A stretch of DNA of 64,000 nt. Origin: Glandiceps talaboti (lineage: Eukaryota; Hemichordata; Enteropneusta; Spengelidae). Positions 1 through 11,800 of this stretch are shown here, piece after piece (within the stretch, counting starts at the first letter, position 1; each line of letters begins with the position of its first letter). Location: NCBI RefSeq assembly GCF_964340395.1, contig NC_135552.1, positions 15,709,694 through 15,773,693 on the forward strand, in the 5' to 3' direction. The notes beneath the pieces are model-generated. The model did no database searches. It was not told the DNA's origin and was given only the letters and a program-made list of their open reading frames with translations. Made by a program: the position numbers and the translations under genes.

Positions 1-853
1 GACGTCCCTGAGCTCTTTAGTATATCGTACAGTATAGTCCCTATATATACTGCCTCCAGAAACAAACTCTGTTAATACACACGTGTGATGGACATCTATT
101 AAAATCTACGAACGTGATAGTATCTAACATCAAGCAATTGTCTCATCACCTACTTCCCCCCTCCATTATCTAGCGTTTTAGTCAAAGCAATCACTGATTG
201 AGCTATTCCGCTCCTAAAACACGAATTGGACACGTGATGTCCCACTAGATTCCTTTTCCACAGTCTGCAAAGTGCCGTTTTTATGGGTCTTTATGTGAAA
301 TTGGAGGGAAGGGAAAGAGACAGGCATGATTTATGGGATCTATTTCAACACAAAAAAATAGGCATTTAGAGTAGCTCGAGATATAATCGTGCTCGGATCC
401 CCTTGGGTAACATCAATAACTACTTTCCTATGATAGCATAATTCGAATGGAAAATAACAGGCACGGCTTACAAGTCACGGAACGCTCAGTTGTTCACTAC
501 ATTGAAAGACGACAAACCTTTGTGAAATCACGAATGAACATTATTAAAATTTGATCCCTCAGTAACAATCACTCACATGGTCTTGTTTGACTATATTTTT
601 TCAACAATTCAGAAATTGTCGGTTGGCGGTTGACTCGGAGAATAATATTGATGGGATTAATAGTCTTTTATTCGGGGGGGGGGGGTGAGGGATGGGATGG
701 AGGAGTCGGATGACGCAGTGCACCAGTCCAATATAAAAACATCTCGAAAAGCATAATAGTTATATGAATGTGTCATCACTTTTCACGAATGGACAAGCCT
801 GGAATCCATGCGAATGTTTTTTTTTAAATTCGTTGTTTCCCCATCACAATTAT

Positions 854-957
854 TTTTTGTTTGTTTGTTTGTTTGTTTGTTTGCTTGTTTGTTTGTTTGT
901 TTTTTTTTGTTTTGTTTTTTTTTTGTTTGTTTGTTGTTGTTGTTGCTGTTGTTGTTG
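854..957. repeat. (TTTG)n and (GTT)n low-complexity tract
   Basis: Runs of TTTG followed by T-rich and GTT-rich sequence. The overlapping frames on both strands are repeats of single residues (Cys/Val/Leu or Asn/Lys/Gln), so they are not genes. Confidence 0.9.
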
Positions 958-1077
958 TAATTTGTTGTCTCCAAATCAAAATTAAAAACCCCATTCGCCT
1001 GGATTTTAGGCTACGAATGGTCAAATGCAAACGAGGCAAGTTGAACTTGATAACAATTTACATAGCTTAGGTCTAAT

Positions 1078-1180
1078 AAAAAAGTTGTTTTGTTCCGGTT
1101 ACCCGACCCCAACTAGTTTTTCACGCCGACCCTAAACTTCTTTTTACGTATTCGAGAAAAAAAATCAAAAAAATCGTGTG
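1078..1180. repeat. Dispersed repeat, copy 1 (partner near 3,166)
   Basis: The order of short words (GTTCCGGTTACCCGACC, ACTAGTTTTTCACGCCGA, CCTAAACTTC, then an A-rich TCGAGAAAAAAAATC stretch) recurs at 3,166-3,290 with about 80% identity by eye. A reverse-strand relative of the GGTTCCAGTAAC part occurs near 7,090. This indicates a small interspersed repeat family; its class is unknown. Confidence 0.55.
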
Positions 1181-1752
1181 AAGTCTCGCAAGAAATAGTG
1201 GATGCGGAAAATGACATCAACTTAAAAAGACAATATAAAACGTACGGTTCTTCCAATCTATAATGGCTGTACATCTGATGAGAAGAAACCAATGGCACAA
1301 CTATAACAAACTCATTACACATTTTTGAGCTTTTTGCAATGTATTGAGTTACAAACACAGATTTGGTTGATGTTGTTTCATTTTATTTTTTCAAGTAGAA
1401 AGCCATGATAAAATTCCTCACCTATATGGCCACTTCAAGCTTTTTATCCAAGTGAATATAAAATCAATTTAACTATTCTAGTATAATGATAAATGTAACT
1501 ATTGCCTTCCTGTATTATTAGTCATGTGCTTGTATAAGTAGGATTTGCTTGGCAATTATTTTACACGTATAACAAATTACGTCATCGGATCGTATATAAG
1601 TTATATTTCTGTACCAGATTTGTTGGTTAAGCATGCTTCAGTAAGTAGGCTATTGCATGCGAGTACATTTTAAATATGCAGTAAAAAGTGCAAACGTAAA
1701 CTAAGTAGAATAGTCCTGATAAGTAGGTCATCACCTAACATAATATAAAGGT

Positions 1753-1911
<159 letters not shown>

Positions 1912-2539
1912 AGTAGATCTGGACCGTTGTGAAAATGTACCTATTACAGTGGGTTCTACTAAAAATCTATACTTTATTACATGGCCACACAGGTGAAATG
2001 TCAACTGTGTCACTTCTCTCGCTCACAGAACTAACAATAAATTTGTGTTTTATTTAACGCCAGAACTTACGCCTACGAAATGTAGTGACTGGGAAGGTTG
2101 TTTGTTCGGTAGTAAATGTATGCTTTAAATTTGTTTGAACAGCCTTATACAAAGGTGTGCGCACATATGTCACAAAACCACCATGATTATCCATACAAGT
2201 GTTCTCAATGCCAAGCTATATTTTATATGGTACATTATATTTGTTATTGTTGTAAAATAACATGGGGTTGATATCGTGGGATTGTAATGATGTTTACGAA
2301 GGGTGTAGTTCGAATGATTTAAACTTTAAGCACGAACGCAATGACCCCAAAGAGGGAGTCATTACACCTGTAACAAATAGAGTTAAAAACATTGATTCAA
2401 GGGTAAGTCGATATGTAGTAAACAGAATGAAGATGTACTTTAACTTGTAAAATCTTTGCACTATTTTGTTATTTTTGAAAACCAACAATATGCAAAAAAA
2501 GAAAATCGCGAATTTCTCCTAGCGCACACTTCCTTGTTT

Positions 2540-2930
2540 GTCGACATTAAAAATTATTGTACACATTCAGCGGTTCGAAGCCATGGAAAAAAACGTCGCA
2601 ATGACTTTCACGCATTGCCAACGATAATTGTTACATGATGTGATTGATGTGACTGTAGGGTGTAGAGAGAGAGTTTTATTGCGAGATAATTACACACGCT
2701 ATGGTGATGAGAACAAGTCGACAAAATGAAGCCTAAATGCTCACATTCAGCGCTTCGAAGTCAGGAACACCCATCCTTCGAATGGTAGATCTAGACTCGA
2801 GGCTAGCAATGACTTTCACGACATTGTCAACGAACATAATTGCTATATGGCGTGGTTATAGGATTTATTACGACACAATTACACACGCTATCGTTATGCA
2901 TCTATGACAACGAGTCGACAGATCTGCAGC
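2540..2930. repeat. Tandem repeat of about 180-195 bp, two diverged units
   Basis: The words TCGAC, ACATTCAGCG, TTCGAAG, CAATGACTTTCACG, CATTG-CAACGA, AATTACACACGCTAT and GAC/GAACAAGTCGAC occur in the same order twice, at offsets of about 180-195 bp (for example ACATTCAGCG at 2,562 and 2,742; ACACACGCTAT near 2,692 and 2,882). The second unit carries an extra segment dense in six-base restriction palindromes. Confidence 0.65.
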
Positions 2931-3165
2931 TGACGAGACTATTCACAGAATGTAGCAAACGCATCATTTTGTCTACAACAAGCCAACTAATTGTGAATGT
3001 TATCGATACCTAAGTATCTTGTTAATTTGGAAATGTAAGTTTGCTTAACAAAGCTGATACATCCATCCATGAAACAATATATTTATTTGGAAAGTTATTC
3101 TGATGGTGCAGTGGATTAAATACTTTTATTTTAATATGCAAATCATATCAACTTGGTCATGGGCA

Positions 3166-3290
3166 CCCCAAAAAATTGTTTGGTTCCAGTAACCCTACCA
3201 ACCTAGTTTTTCACTGCCGATCCTAAACTATTTTTTTAGGTAATTCGAAAGAAAAATATTGAAAAAATCGAAAAAAAACAAATCGTGGAA
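3166..3290. repeat. Dispersed repeat, copy 2 (partner near 1,078)
   Basis: It shares the word order GGTTCCAGTAACCC, CCAACCTAGTTTTTCACTGCCGA, TCCTAAACTA and an A-rich tail with the copy at 1,078. The surrounding sequence is not otherwise similar. Confidence 0.55.
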
Positions 3291-5157
3291 AAAAAAATAT
3301 TGAGATTTGATGACATTATCGTATTGTGGTCGAAGCAACATAACAGAATACGATGTAGCACACAATGTCGTCTGCATGTCATTCAGAAAGTGCAAACACA
3401 TCGATGAGAAATCTCTGTTGACCTCTACGTAGTCACGTACGTAAATTGTAACAACCTTAACCAGACCCAAAACATTTTTTAAAATAAAAACCCCCCAAAC
3501 AATAACAAATTTCCTACACACCTGTTTTGAAATTGGGTGTTATCGGAACCACACAGTTTTTTTTTCTTTGGCCTTAATATGCATGTTAATAAGGTTATAC
3601 ACACGTACAGAAAGACACACGGACAGCGACAGAGACAGATAAGAGAGGCATATATACAATATGACACCTAATACTTGCATTGCTCAAATCATCAAAGTTG
3701 TACTCACACTCAAATATGTCCACATATTCATTAATAACCAAGAGAAAAAAACCCAGCATCATTGGCAATAATAAAATACTGAAAACTGTGTTAATACAAC
3801 CAAGGAAACAAAACACCAACTATTTTTATCGTGTGATTCGACAGCTGTTACTTTCTATATGCTTTTTTTTTTTCTTTTTTTAAATGTCGTTGACCGAAAC
3901 TGACTCAATAAAACCCACCAACCATTCATTTTATGATGAAATAACGACAGGACATTAACAGAAAATAAACATTAACAAGTATGTTATTATTATTAAGTCT
4001 GGCTTTAGGGATGTGGACTGGATTTAGTAAAGTACTTTAAGTAGCGGATATAAAACTCTTAGGAGAATACATCATCCATCTCTGTAACATTCAAATAATA
4101 TTGGGGAAATATTTCAATATGTATGGGTCACACGAGGGCGCTGTGACAGATCCTAGGGTGAAAACGCTTGCCGTGTGTTCGGAAAGAGGAAGTGCAATTT
4201 TCACACATCTTAGTGTTTTCTTCACTTGTATCAAATGCCATCATAGGAATGTGTAGCTTTGTGGTTCTTTCATGAGAAAAAAAGAAGGGAAAAGTTTATA
4301 AAGATGTAGATAGATTCTAAGTTTAATTCCAAGTTTTAATACTACAGGTATAAGCGTAACATATGCGTACATGTGTGTATCTCTGAGCAACCTAGTTCAA
4401 GGAAAAGCAGATCGGTAGACAACGCATTGTTTACTCATTCTGGCAAATGCAAATAGACAATTAGATTTCAGTATCCCAGAGTAGCTTTTTCATACCCATA
4501 GCCTTGTTTACAAGACTGCATGACTCCCCCCCCCCCCATATTCTGAGAGTTATCCTTTCGACTCAATATCAGTTCTACTTTGTTGGGTAGGGTACACGTG
4601 GTTCTCAGCCACACTGAAGACATTTACAAAACATGACCTTTACTGAAAACCCAAAATCATGAATAAACTTGTATTGCAAAAGAATGTGGAGACAGACAAA
4701 CTGATGTACATAATGGAAAGAGAAGATATCTCTGTGTGAAGTTTATTAACAACCAAATCTGTGACAAAACTTGGCAAGTATACAATTTACAATGTACTAT
4801 GGCAGTAGTGGTTGGCTGATATCATTTACGTTGATATAAGAAAGTGATTGTGATTTCAAAATATAAACGTTGAGGGCGCAAGTCATAAAGAGTGTATTGG
4901 AACGCGTGTTTTCTCAGCTGTTTCTTAGTCCAAGATGACTCTTCTCCTACACAAAGCGACATGAAGGGTTGTAGGCTAGCTGTCTCCTTATCCATTCAAC
5001 AATGTACATACAAACAGTCGTCTTTCTTCATGTCTGTTGACATACTTTCAAGTTACAGTAGATATCAAGACACCTCACCAGTACAGTATATAAATGTTAT
5101 ATTTAAGTAGACAAGGACCATACTTAAGAGAAAACGAAGCTCATACAAATTATGTTG

Positions 5158-5212
5158 CACGCACGCACGCATGCATGCACACACACACACACACACGCGC
5201 ACACACACACAG
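5158..5212. repeat. (GCAC)n/(GCAT)n/(CA)n microsatellite
   Basis: A short compound tract: GCAC units, GCAT units, then CA repeats interrupted by CGCG. Confidence 0.9.
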
Positions 5213-6006
5213 TAATGGTAAGGTGTTCTGATGTGGCCATACACTGTAGTGGTGAGGTGTTGTCATATTTGCTGTAACATCATTGCAGTATACTTGGTTG
5301 ATGGAAATAATTCAGCTTAGCAAAAGGAGATAGGATCAAGTTGACTCTATTCTACCATTACTTTTCAATGGGTAAATATGAATATATATAGATGGTTATA
5401 AAATGCTCAAAACATAACATTTCATAAGAGTACACAATGTCACTATGCAACATGCAATTCAATTAGCCTACACGGAACACTGGGCTCCACAAAATCCTCG
5501 CCAACGTCTATCGATATCTAAACATATCTAAGAACATAAAAGTACTGCAACAAATGTAACAATATACATAACACATATCTCATAGAATAAAAAAAAAATC
5601 TAACATATTGCAAGTCAAGGAAAAATAAAGGTTTTTTTTTGATCAAGTCAAATCAAGATGAAGTAGTGTGGTACCTGCATTTAGACAAAATTAGTTCGAG
5701 AATTTATAACATAAGCCCTGTCCACTTTTGAATTGAATTGGATTGAATTCAATTCTTCTGTCCCCCATGTCATATGCACTAAAACCAATTTGAAACTGTT
5801 TAGTTGATTTGGTTCAAAACAATCTCAGGGGTGGTGGTGGTGGTTTCACACCGATTCAAAGTAAACCAGTTCGAACACAAAAGCAACAGTGAATCGATTC
5901 AAATCCATTGCTCTGTTTTCTCGTAGGGACAGAAACTAGTGTTGACCCAAATTAACTGAATCGATTCAGTTTGAACCAGTTTCAAAAACGATTTAGGTAG
6001 GGACAT

Positions 6007-6130
6007 AGTCTGTAAGGTATGCCATGATTGATGGGGTGCCCTCACATATCGGCCAACCCCTCCCCTCCTGTGTGTGTGAGTGAGAGAGGAGGCCGGTGAG
6101 GTCGGAATGTCACAATGTACCTTACAATCT
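6007..6130. mobile_element. Small inverted-repeat element (AGTCTGTAAGGTACGC family), full-length copy
   Basis: It begins AGTCTGTAAGGTATGCCATG and ends with the inverted version CAATGTACCTTACAATCT, giving terminal inverted repeats of about 20 bp around a core with GGGGTGCCCTCAC and a GAGGAGGCCGGTGAGG arm. Related copies occur at 36,529, 43,198, 44,054, 50,748 and 51,528, with a compact palindromic version at 14,673. No coding capacity, so it is a non-autonomous MITE-like element. Confidence 0.75.
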
Positions 6131-6398
6131 AGTAGGGACAGTGCTATAAGCCTGTCTACTATACTTACTATTTGTATTATATAGTTCAAGTCGATTATAA
6201 AGTGTGGCTTCAAATGCCCTAACCCTACTAATATTTCACTTGCAAATCATACAGATTTACATGTATTCAAACTTGTGAAAAAGTGTCACACGATAAGTGG
6301 GAAAAAATAAAAATTTGGCAAAAAAAAAAAAATCAGAAGGTAATAAGTATGTTGTAAAGATTAGTATAAATTTCTGTACACATGACAAAAAATTAAGT

Positions 6399-6671
6399 CA
6401 GGGTTCATACACTTTCAAAGTCAAATCAAATTCTAGGACTTTCCACTAATTTATCAGCAAATCTACAGGAGTACTCAGATCCAACTGTGGTCATTTTACC
6501 GAGAGTGTTGACCAGCGAAATACATTTTACGCCACACTTACATTTTAACACATCACCAATCTAACGAACATTTTATGACTAATATCGATTGTTTAGTTGA
6601 TTGATTTTCCAGGAGTTTATCTCATTTTTCCAGACGTCTGTTGAAATTCAATTAAGTGTGTATGAACCCTG
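6399..6671. mobile_element. Non-autonomous DNA transposon with CAGGGTTCATACAC ends
   Basis: The element starts CAGGGTTCATACAC and ends GTGTATGAACCCTG, a perfect 14-bp terminal inverted repeat, 273 bp in total with no coding frame. CAGGG...CCCTG ends of this kind are typical of hAT-superfamily MITEs. I do not see a clear 8-bp target duplication, which hAT insertion should leave, so class assignment is tentative. Confidence 0.7.
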
Positions 6672-7118
6672 GGAGTAGAGTATTGCTATAATTAAATCAT
6701 ATTCAAAACTTGCAATGACAAAGAAGATACAAGGTACTAAAAAATTTTTTTTATAATAGTCTACAGTTTACATAAATTTGTGCACAACATAGTCATGGAT
6801 TCTTTCATCTATCAACTCTACGCTTGAGCAATCTACAATACGGTTACATTGGTCACGAGTCAACAGAGTAAATATCATAGTTTGACAAACCTTGCTACAA
6901 ACTGAAAAAACTATGACGAACATTTACAGTAAAGAAGACAGATCGATTTGCGACAGAAGTTGACTATGGAGAGAACGATTGGATATACATTATGTACAAA
7001 TTATGGTAAATGTTCTGCAAAAAAATCACAGGACATGTTTAGACTATAAAATCATCCAAATGGGTAAACTAAGTATAGGGTTACTGTCGTGCAGCATTAC
7101 AGTTACTGGAACCAACAA

Positions 7119-7175
7119 AAAAAAATAAAAAAAAAAAAAATAAAAAAAAAAATAAAAAAAAAAAAAAAAAAAAAA
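7119..7175. repeat. A-rich homopolymer tract
   Basis: Runs of A interrupted by single T. The minus-strand Phe-rich frame across it is not a gene. Confidence 0.95.
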
Positions 7176-7521
7176 TTGACACAAACTATTTATACTGTCT
7201 ACCTTTATTTGCACTTGAGAAGGCATTCATGTGTAGAACTTTCATAGCTACATAAAAAGTGGAGGGTAAATGACTTGGATAATTCATACTATTCCTTTAT
7301 ACTTTTTATTGTAAGGTCATAGGTCAAGGTTGAAATGTCAATGTACATGCAACTGGCCTGAAACTACCTATTTTTCTAAGAGTAATCTACACTTATCAAC
7401 TAGAATAGTCATATTACATTATATATCTGTCATAAATTTTATAATCATAATCATTTGGATTAAAATGTCAAAATTGTTGAAAACCTGGCTTTAAAAAAAA
7501 GGCAGCAGTGGGTGGGGTATG

Positions 7522-7865
7522 TAGCTGATTGGTCACTTAAATGTACGGCTATGCAATGAACACCTGTATCAATCTGAACACCTGGTGACACTAATAGTGG
7601 TTAGAGTCTACAGCTGATTGGTCACTTAAATGTATGGCTATACAATGAACACCTGGTGACAGCTGATTGGTCACTTACAAAAATGTATGGCTATGTAATG
7701 AACACCTGGTGACAACTGATTGGTCACTTAAATGTATGGCAATGCAATGAACACCTGTAACAATCTGAACACCTGGTGACACTAGAATATGTTAGGTCCA
7801 TAGCTGATTGTGATTGGTCAATTTAAATGTATGACTATACAATGAACACCTGGTGACACTAGGGG
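7522..7865. repeat. Minisatellite with five GATTGGTCA-containing units
   Basis: The string CAGCTGATTGGTCACTTAA, followed by ATGTATGGCTATGCAATGAA and CACCTGGTGACA, is repeated five times with units of about 50-90 bp (GATTGGTCA near 7,527, 7,615, 7,664, 7,718 and 7,807). Each unit has an inverted CCAAT box and a CACCTG E-box. It lies just downstream of the distal RACGAP1 terminal exon. Confidence 0.8.
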
Positions 7866-7966
7866 TATGTTGGGTCTGACATCCAATCAAATTCAGTTCA
7901 GAGAATGTCTTATTAGATTTAAATTGAGTGACAAAATTATTTTGTAAATCAGTTTGTTTTTGACAT

Positions 7967-7972
7967 TTTAAT
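7967..7972 (-). promoter_or_regulatory. Candidate polyadenylation signal for the distal RACGAP1 isoform
   Basis: TTTAAT on the plus strand reads ATTAAA on the minus strand, about 70 bp beyond the stop codon of the distal terminal exon. ATTAAA is the commonest variant of the animal poly(A) hexamer. Position alone supports it. Confidence 0.3.
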
Positions 7973-8039
7973 CAGGAATCAGTTGAAACAGGTTTCATTG
8001 TATATGTTGCTAAGTATGGTGGTGATTTTCTAGTTGAGA

Positions 8040-8112
8040 TCAAACCAGTTTAGGGGAGGAGAAGAAATGACGTGGTCTGCTGCTTTTCTTGCCGCTCTTT
8101 GTACTGCCAACT
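8040..8112 (-). CDS. RACGAP1: RACGAP1 alternative distal last exon
   Basis: On the minus strand a consensus acceptor (TTCACAG) precedes 73 nt that continue the penultimate exon (which ends AG of an Arg codon) in frame to TGA. It encodes VGSTKSGKKSSRPRHFFSSP then KLV and stop. The proximal last exon at 8,893-8,950 enters in the same phase and encodes a related tail ([18 protein letters not shown]). The vertebrate RACGAP1 tail also ends in a basic, Ser-rich stretch plus an FF-S-P-like motif, and this distal exon resembles it more closely. I infer that the two are duplicated, alternatively used terminal exons. A 636-residue protein results with this exon. Either one could instead be a decayed copy. 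Confidence 0.72.
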
Positions 8113-8892
8113 CTGTGAAGATGGACAAACATAATGAATGAATGAAGTGAAACCAATGTTAATTATCTATTTACCTACAATGGATTATTGCATGATGATA
8201 GGGAGGGCCTCCTGGGAGGAAGGGTGGGGAGAAAGAGAGTGAGGGATATATATATATATATATATACATGTATAGAGAGAGAGAGTGAGTGAGAGCAAGA
8301 TAAAGTGAGAGATTTAGAGAGAAAGAGACAGAGAGAGAACATGGGAGTATGACAAACATATTATGTTACGTTGCAACTTTGAAATTAGTATATTGATTAC
8401 AAGTGATGTGGTAAGACCCATAACAGTGTGCCCCCATCCCTAAGCCAAGTGCAACTGATACTCAACAATCCCCTGAGATACACCAAAATTTGGTGAGCCC
8501 ATATCCCTCTAACTATGTCATGACTCGCACCAAAACCTAGTTATATAAATCAGACCAAGAACAGTTTGTATTTTCTTATTAGAGGCCACATCAAATAGGC
8601 TATACTATGAAGTAAGTTGCCATTTCAAATACATGTACTTTGTCATCATGGTTGAATTAATATAATGAACAAAGAAGTGATACATTTCAAGTTAAACTAA
8701 ATACTTTGGGTCTAATGATGCAAAACAATGCAATAATACAACTGATTCTTAGGTATATAGTCCCTCACAAATATTTACAAAACAAAACAAAAGAAAGTGT
8801 GTCTGAAGACAAGAAGCAGATACAGATAGACAGTCAAAGTATCTAGAGAAGTAGAGCCAACAGAATCAAGATGTGGTTTAGTAGACAGTTTT

Positions 8893-11800
8893 TCATTTCA
8901 GAGAGGGGTAGGAGAAGTAAAATTTTTTCTTGCTGGGTTTGGAGCCAGCCCTGTCAAAGAAAAAGAAACAAATTTGATTTTACAACTCATGTGATGTGAA
9001 ACAGAATCTGAGAATGATATCAGTTATGACATTAACCTTTGTAGAGAAAGTTTGAATAAAATACAACGATTTTACCACTGTTTGTAAACATCCCAAAACA
9101 TATGTGCACCGGAAGAAGGGCAGCAAATGTCCCCTGAGTTTTAAGAACAAATTTCTGAGTCATTGATTTAAACATTCTGTGTTGATTTGATTCATTGGCA
9201 GTTTGATAACATTGACCTTGGATTGGAATCATGGCATCATTTACTTACCTCGGTGTAAGAGGTGTCCTTGAGAAGACTGACTTCTTGCCGATAGATCCAT
9301 CTGTTGCTACCGAACTGCTGGATGATGACTTGTATGGTGTCTTGCCTGGAGTTGTCAATGGACCTAGCATACTGCTTGGTGCTGAGTTTGGGAAATAACA
9401 AATAAGATAGGGAGTTGTCAATTGTCCTAGCATACTGTTTGGTGCTGGGTAAGTAAGTAACAAATAAGATAGGGAGTTGTCAATGGACCTAGCATACTGC
9501 TTGGTGCTGGGTAAGTAAGTAACAAATAAGATAGGGAGTTGTCAATGGACCTAGCATACTGCTTGGTGCTGAGTTTGGGAAATAACAAATAAGATAGGGA
9601 GTTGTCAATGGACCTAGCATACTGCTTGGTGCTGGGTAAGTAAGTAACAAATAAGATAGGGAGTTGTCAATGGACCTAGCATACTGCTTGGTGCTGAGTT
9701 TGGGAAATAACAAATAAGATAGGGAGTTGTCAATTGTCCTAGCATACTGTTTGGTGTTGGGTAGGCAAATAACAAATAAGATAGGGAGTTGTTAATGGAC
9801 CTAGCATACTGTTTGGTGTTGGGTAGGCAAATAACAAATAAGATAGGGAGTTGTTAATGGACCTAGCATACTGTTTGGTGTTGGGTAGGCAAATAACAAA
9901 TAAGATAGGGAGTTGTTACTGGACCTAGCATACTGTTTGGTGTTGGGTAGGCAAATAACAAATAAGATAGGGAGTTGTCAATGGACCTAGCATACTGCTT
10001 TATGCTGGATAAGTAAATAACAAATAATCATTGAGTTTTTTTGGGGGGTGGCAGGTGGGTAAAATCTACCCAAGTTTATTGGTTTCCACATCAAAAGTGA
10101 TTCTGGTGTTGTCATAGAAACAAATGTATACTACATATTGACACTATTGCACATACCCACACACTGATCATAACTTACTTTCTGGAGTTCCCAAAGAAAC
10201 AAATGTATATATACATCTGTTCACACTATCACACATACCCACACACTGATCATAACTTACTTGGCTTTGATTCTGGTGTTGCCATAGCATTACGATTGTA
10301 AATAACATCGTTCTCAATGTTGGCACTGGCATAGGCATTCCAGAAGTCTTGTGGCATCTTTAACAGTTGGGCCATTACCTAACAGAGGAGGAATGAAATG
10401 TACATGTAAATACAGTAAGGGGTCTCTGATCATGTTTTCATTTATGTGTGGCAGGTGTTCCACAAACAACTAGGTGGTTTCACACTGGACAAGTTCTGTT
10501 GACTCTGAGACAACTGTAATCTTAACCCTACGTAACAAAACAAATGTGAACAACCCTGAGACTGGTTAAATTAGGCCAGGTACATGCAAGAGGATAGTTT
10601 AGAACAGACATGTCGACATAAAATTCTATTTGATGATGCCAGTAGTTTCTAGTTTCCTAAGTAGGGGTTCAAAGGGACAATTTACAAGGTCAAAGTTCAG
10701 GATTACTGCTACAAGATTGAAACAAATGGAAGTTATGCTAATAGTGGATTATTTTAATCTGTGATTTATGTCAACACTGAGTCAAGTACAAAATACAATG
10801 TGAATGGTACCCCAAATCCAGTTGATCAGTTTTGAGTGCATGTCACCTCAGAGCTGACATTGTAGTTCAGTGTAAATACATACCCTTTCTTGTTTCTTGA
10901 GGTCTGACAAGATTTCTACATGGCTTGGTTCAGCACATGCATGTCCAATCAGTGTAGGTCCAAACACCTTGGCTAGATTACCAGCTGGCATTTTACAAAC
11001 TGGACTTTCAGCAACTCTGAAATATCAAGGTGAAAGGTCACAGTTGATAAAAAATGTTTAAAATTTTTTATCCAAAACTGGTTTCAATATCAATTATAGT
11101 TTATTAACTGTACTGTACATCAATGAAGTTAATCGTTCAAACTCCGACTGGATCGATTGTAACACAAAGGTATGTCTACATCTACATCGCAAATGCCGTG
11201 GTATCCTTGTCGTCACTGTACTTCAGCACTATTACAAATGTATATATCTGCTGTAAATTGATTGAACCTAGCTGGTGATAAGAGTGTAAGTACAAGTACG
11301 AGTACATGTTTATCTGTTTTTACCTTTGTAGATGTAGAATCATATAGGCCAGGGTATCTCGGTTAGGTTGTGGTAGTTCACTGATTGCCTGATACATACC
11401 AGTCTGACGGTCACTCTCATCGTACGTTTCTATAAACAAAAAAATGCATACAGTTGTCATGAATAATGTTTGACCATCTACTATGAATCACTGCACTGTG
11501 TTGTTGTGAACATCATTAGATGCACACACAGACAAGTGTTGCCAGACAGAAAACTCATCTCAGCAATTTCACACATCAGATGCTCTTCAGAAAAAAAGCT
11601 ACGTTTCATCAAAGGTAGACAACTGAACATTGAAAGAAATTTGTAAATTTTATTCACATACTTTAGACGACGATTACTATTTTGGAAAGATTTGTGTTTT
11701 TTACATCTGACTATAGATCATGCTATATTCCTCATCATTTCACTTCGAATGCTACACATCAAAATTTCCTACTTGTAATGCAAACACAATATATAAACGT

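Noticed and set aside
2787-2934. Vector or polylinker contamination
   Set aside because: The restriction sites lie inside a tandem repeat whose first unit lacks them, and no vector backbone is recognisable. Kept only as a low-priority check.
9489-9713. Separate minus-strand gene encoding repeated SMLGPLTTP peptides
   Set aside because: These are the RACGAP1 exon-start copies in the minisatellite; the frame ends within the array.
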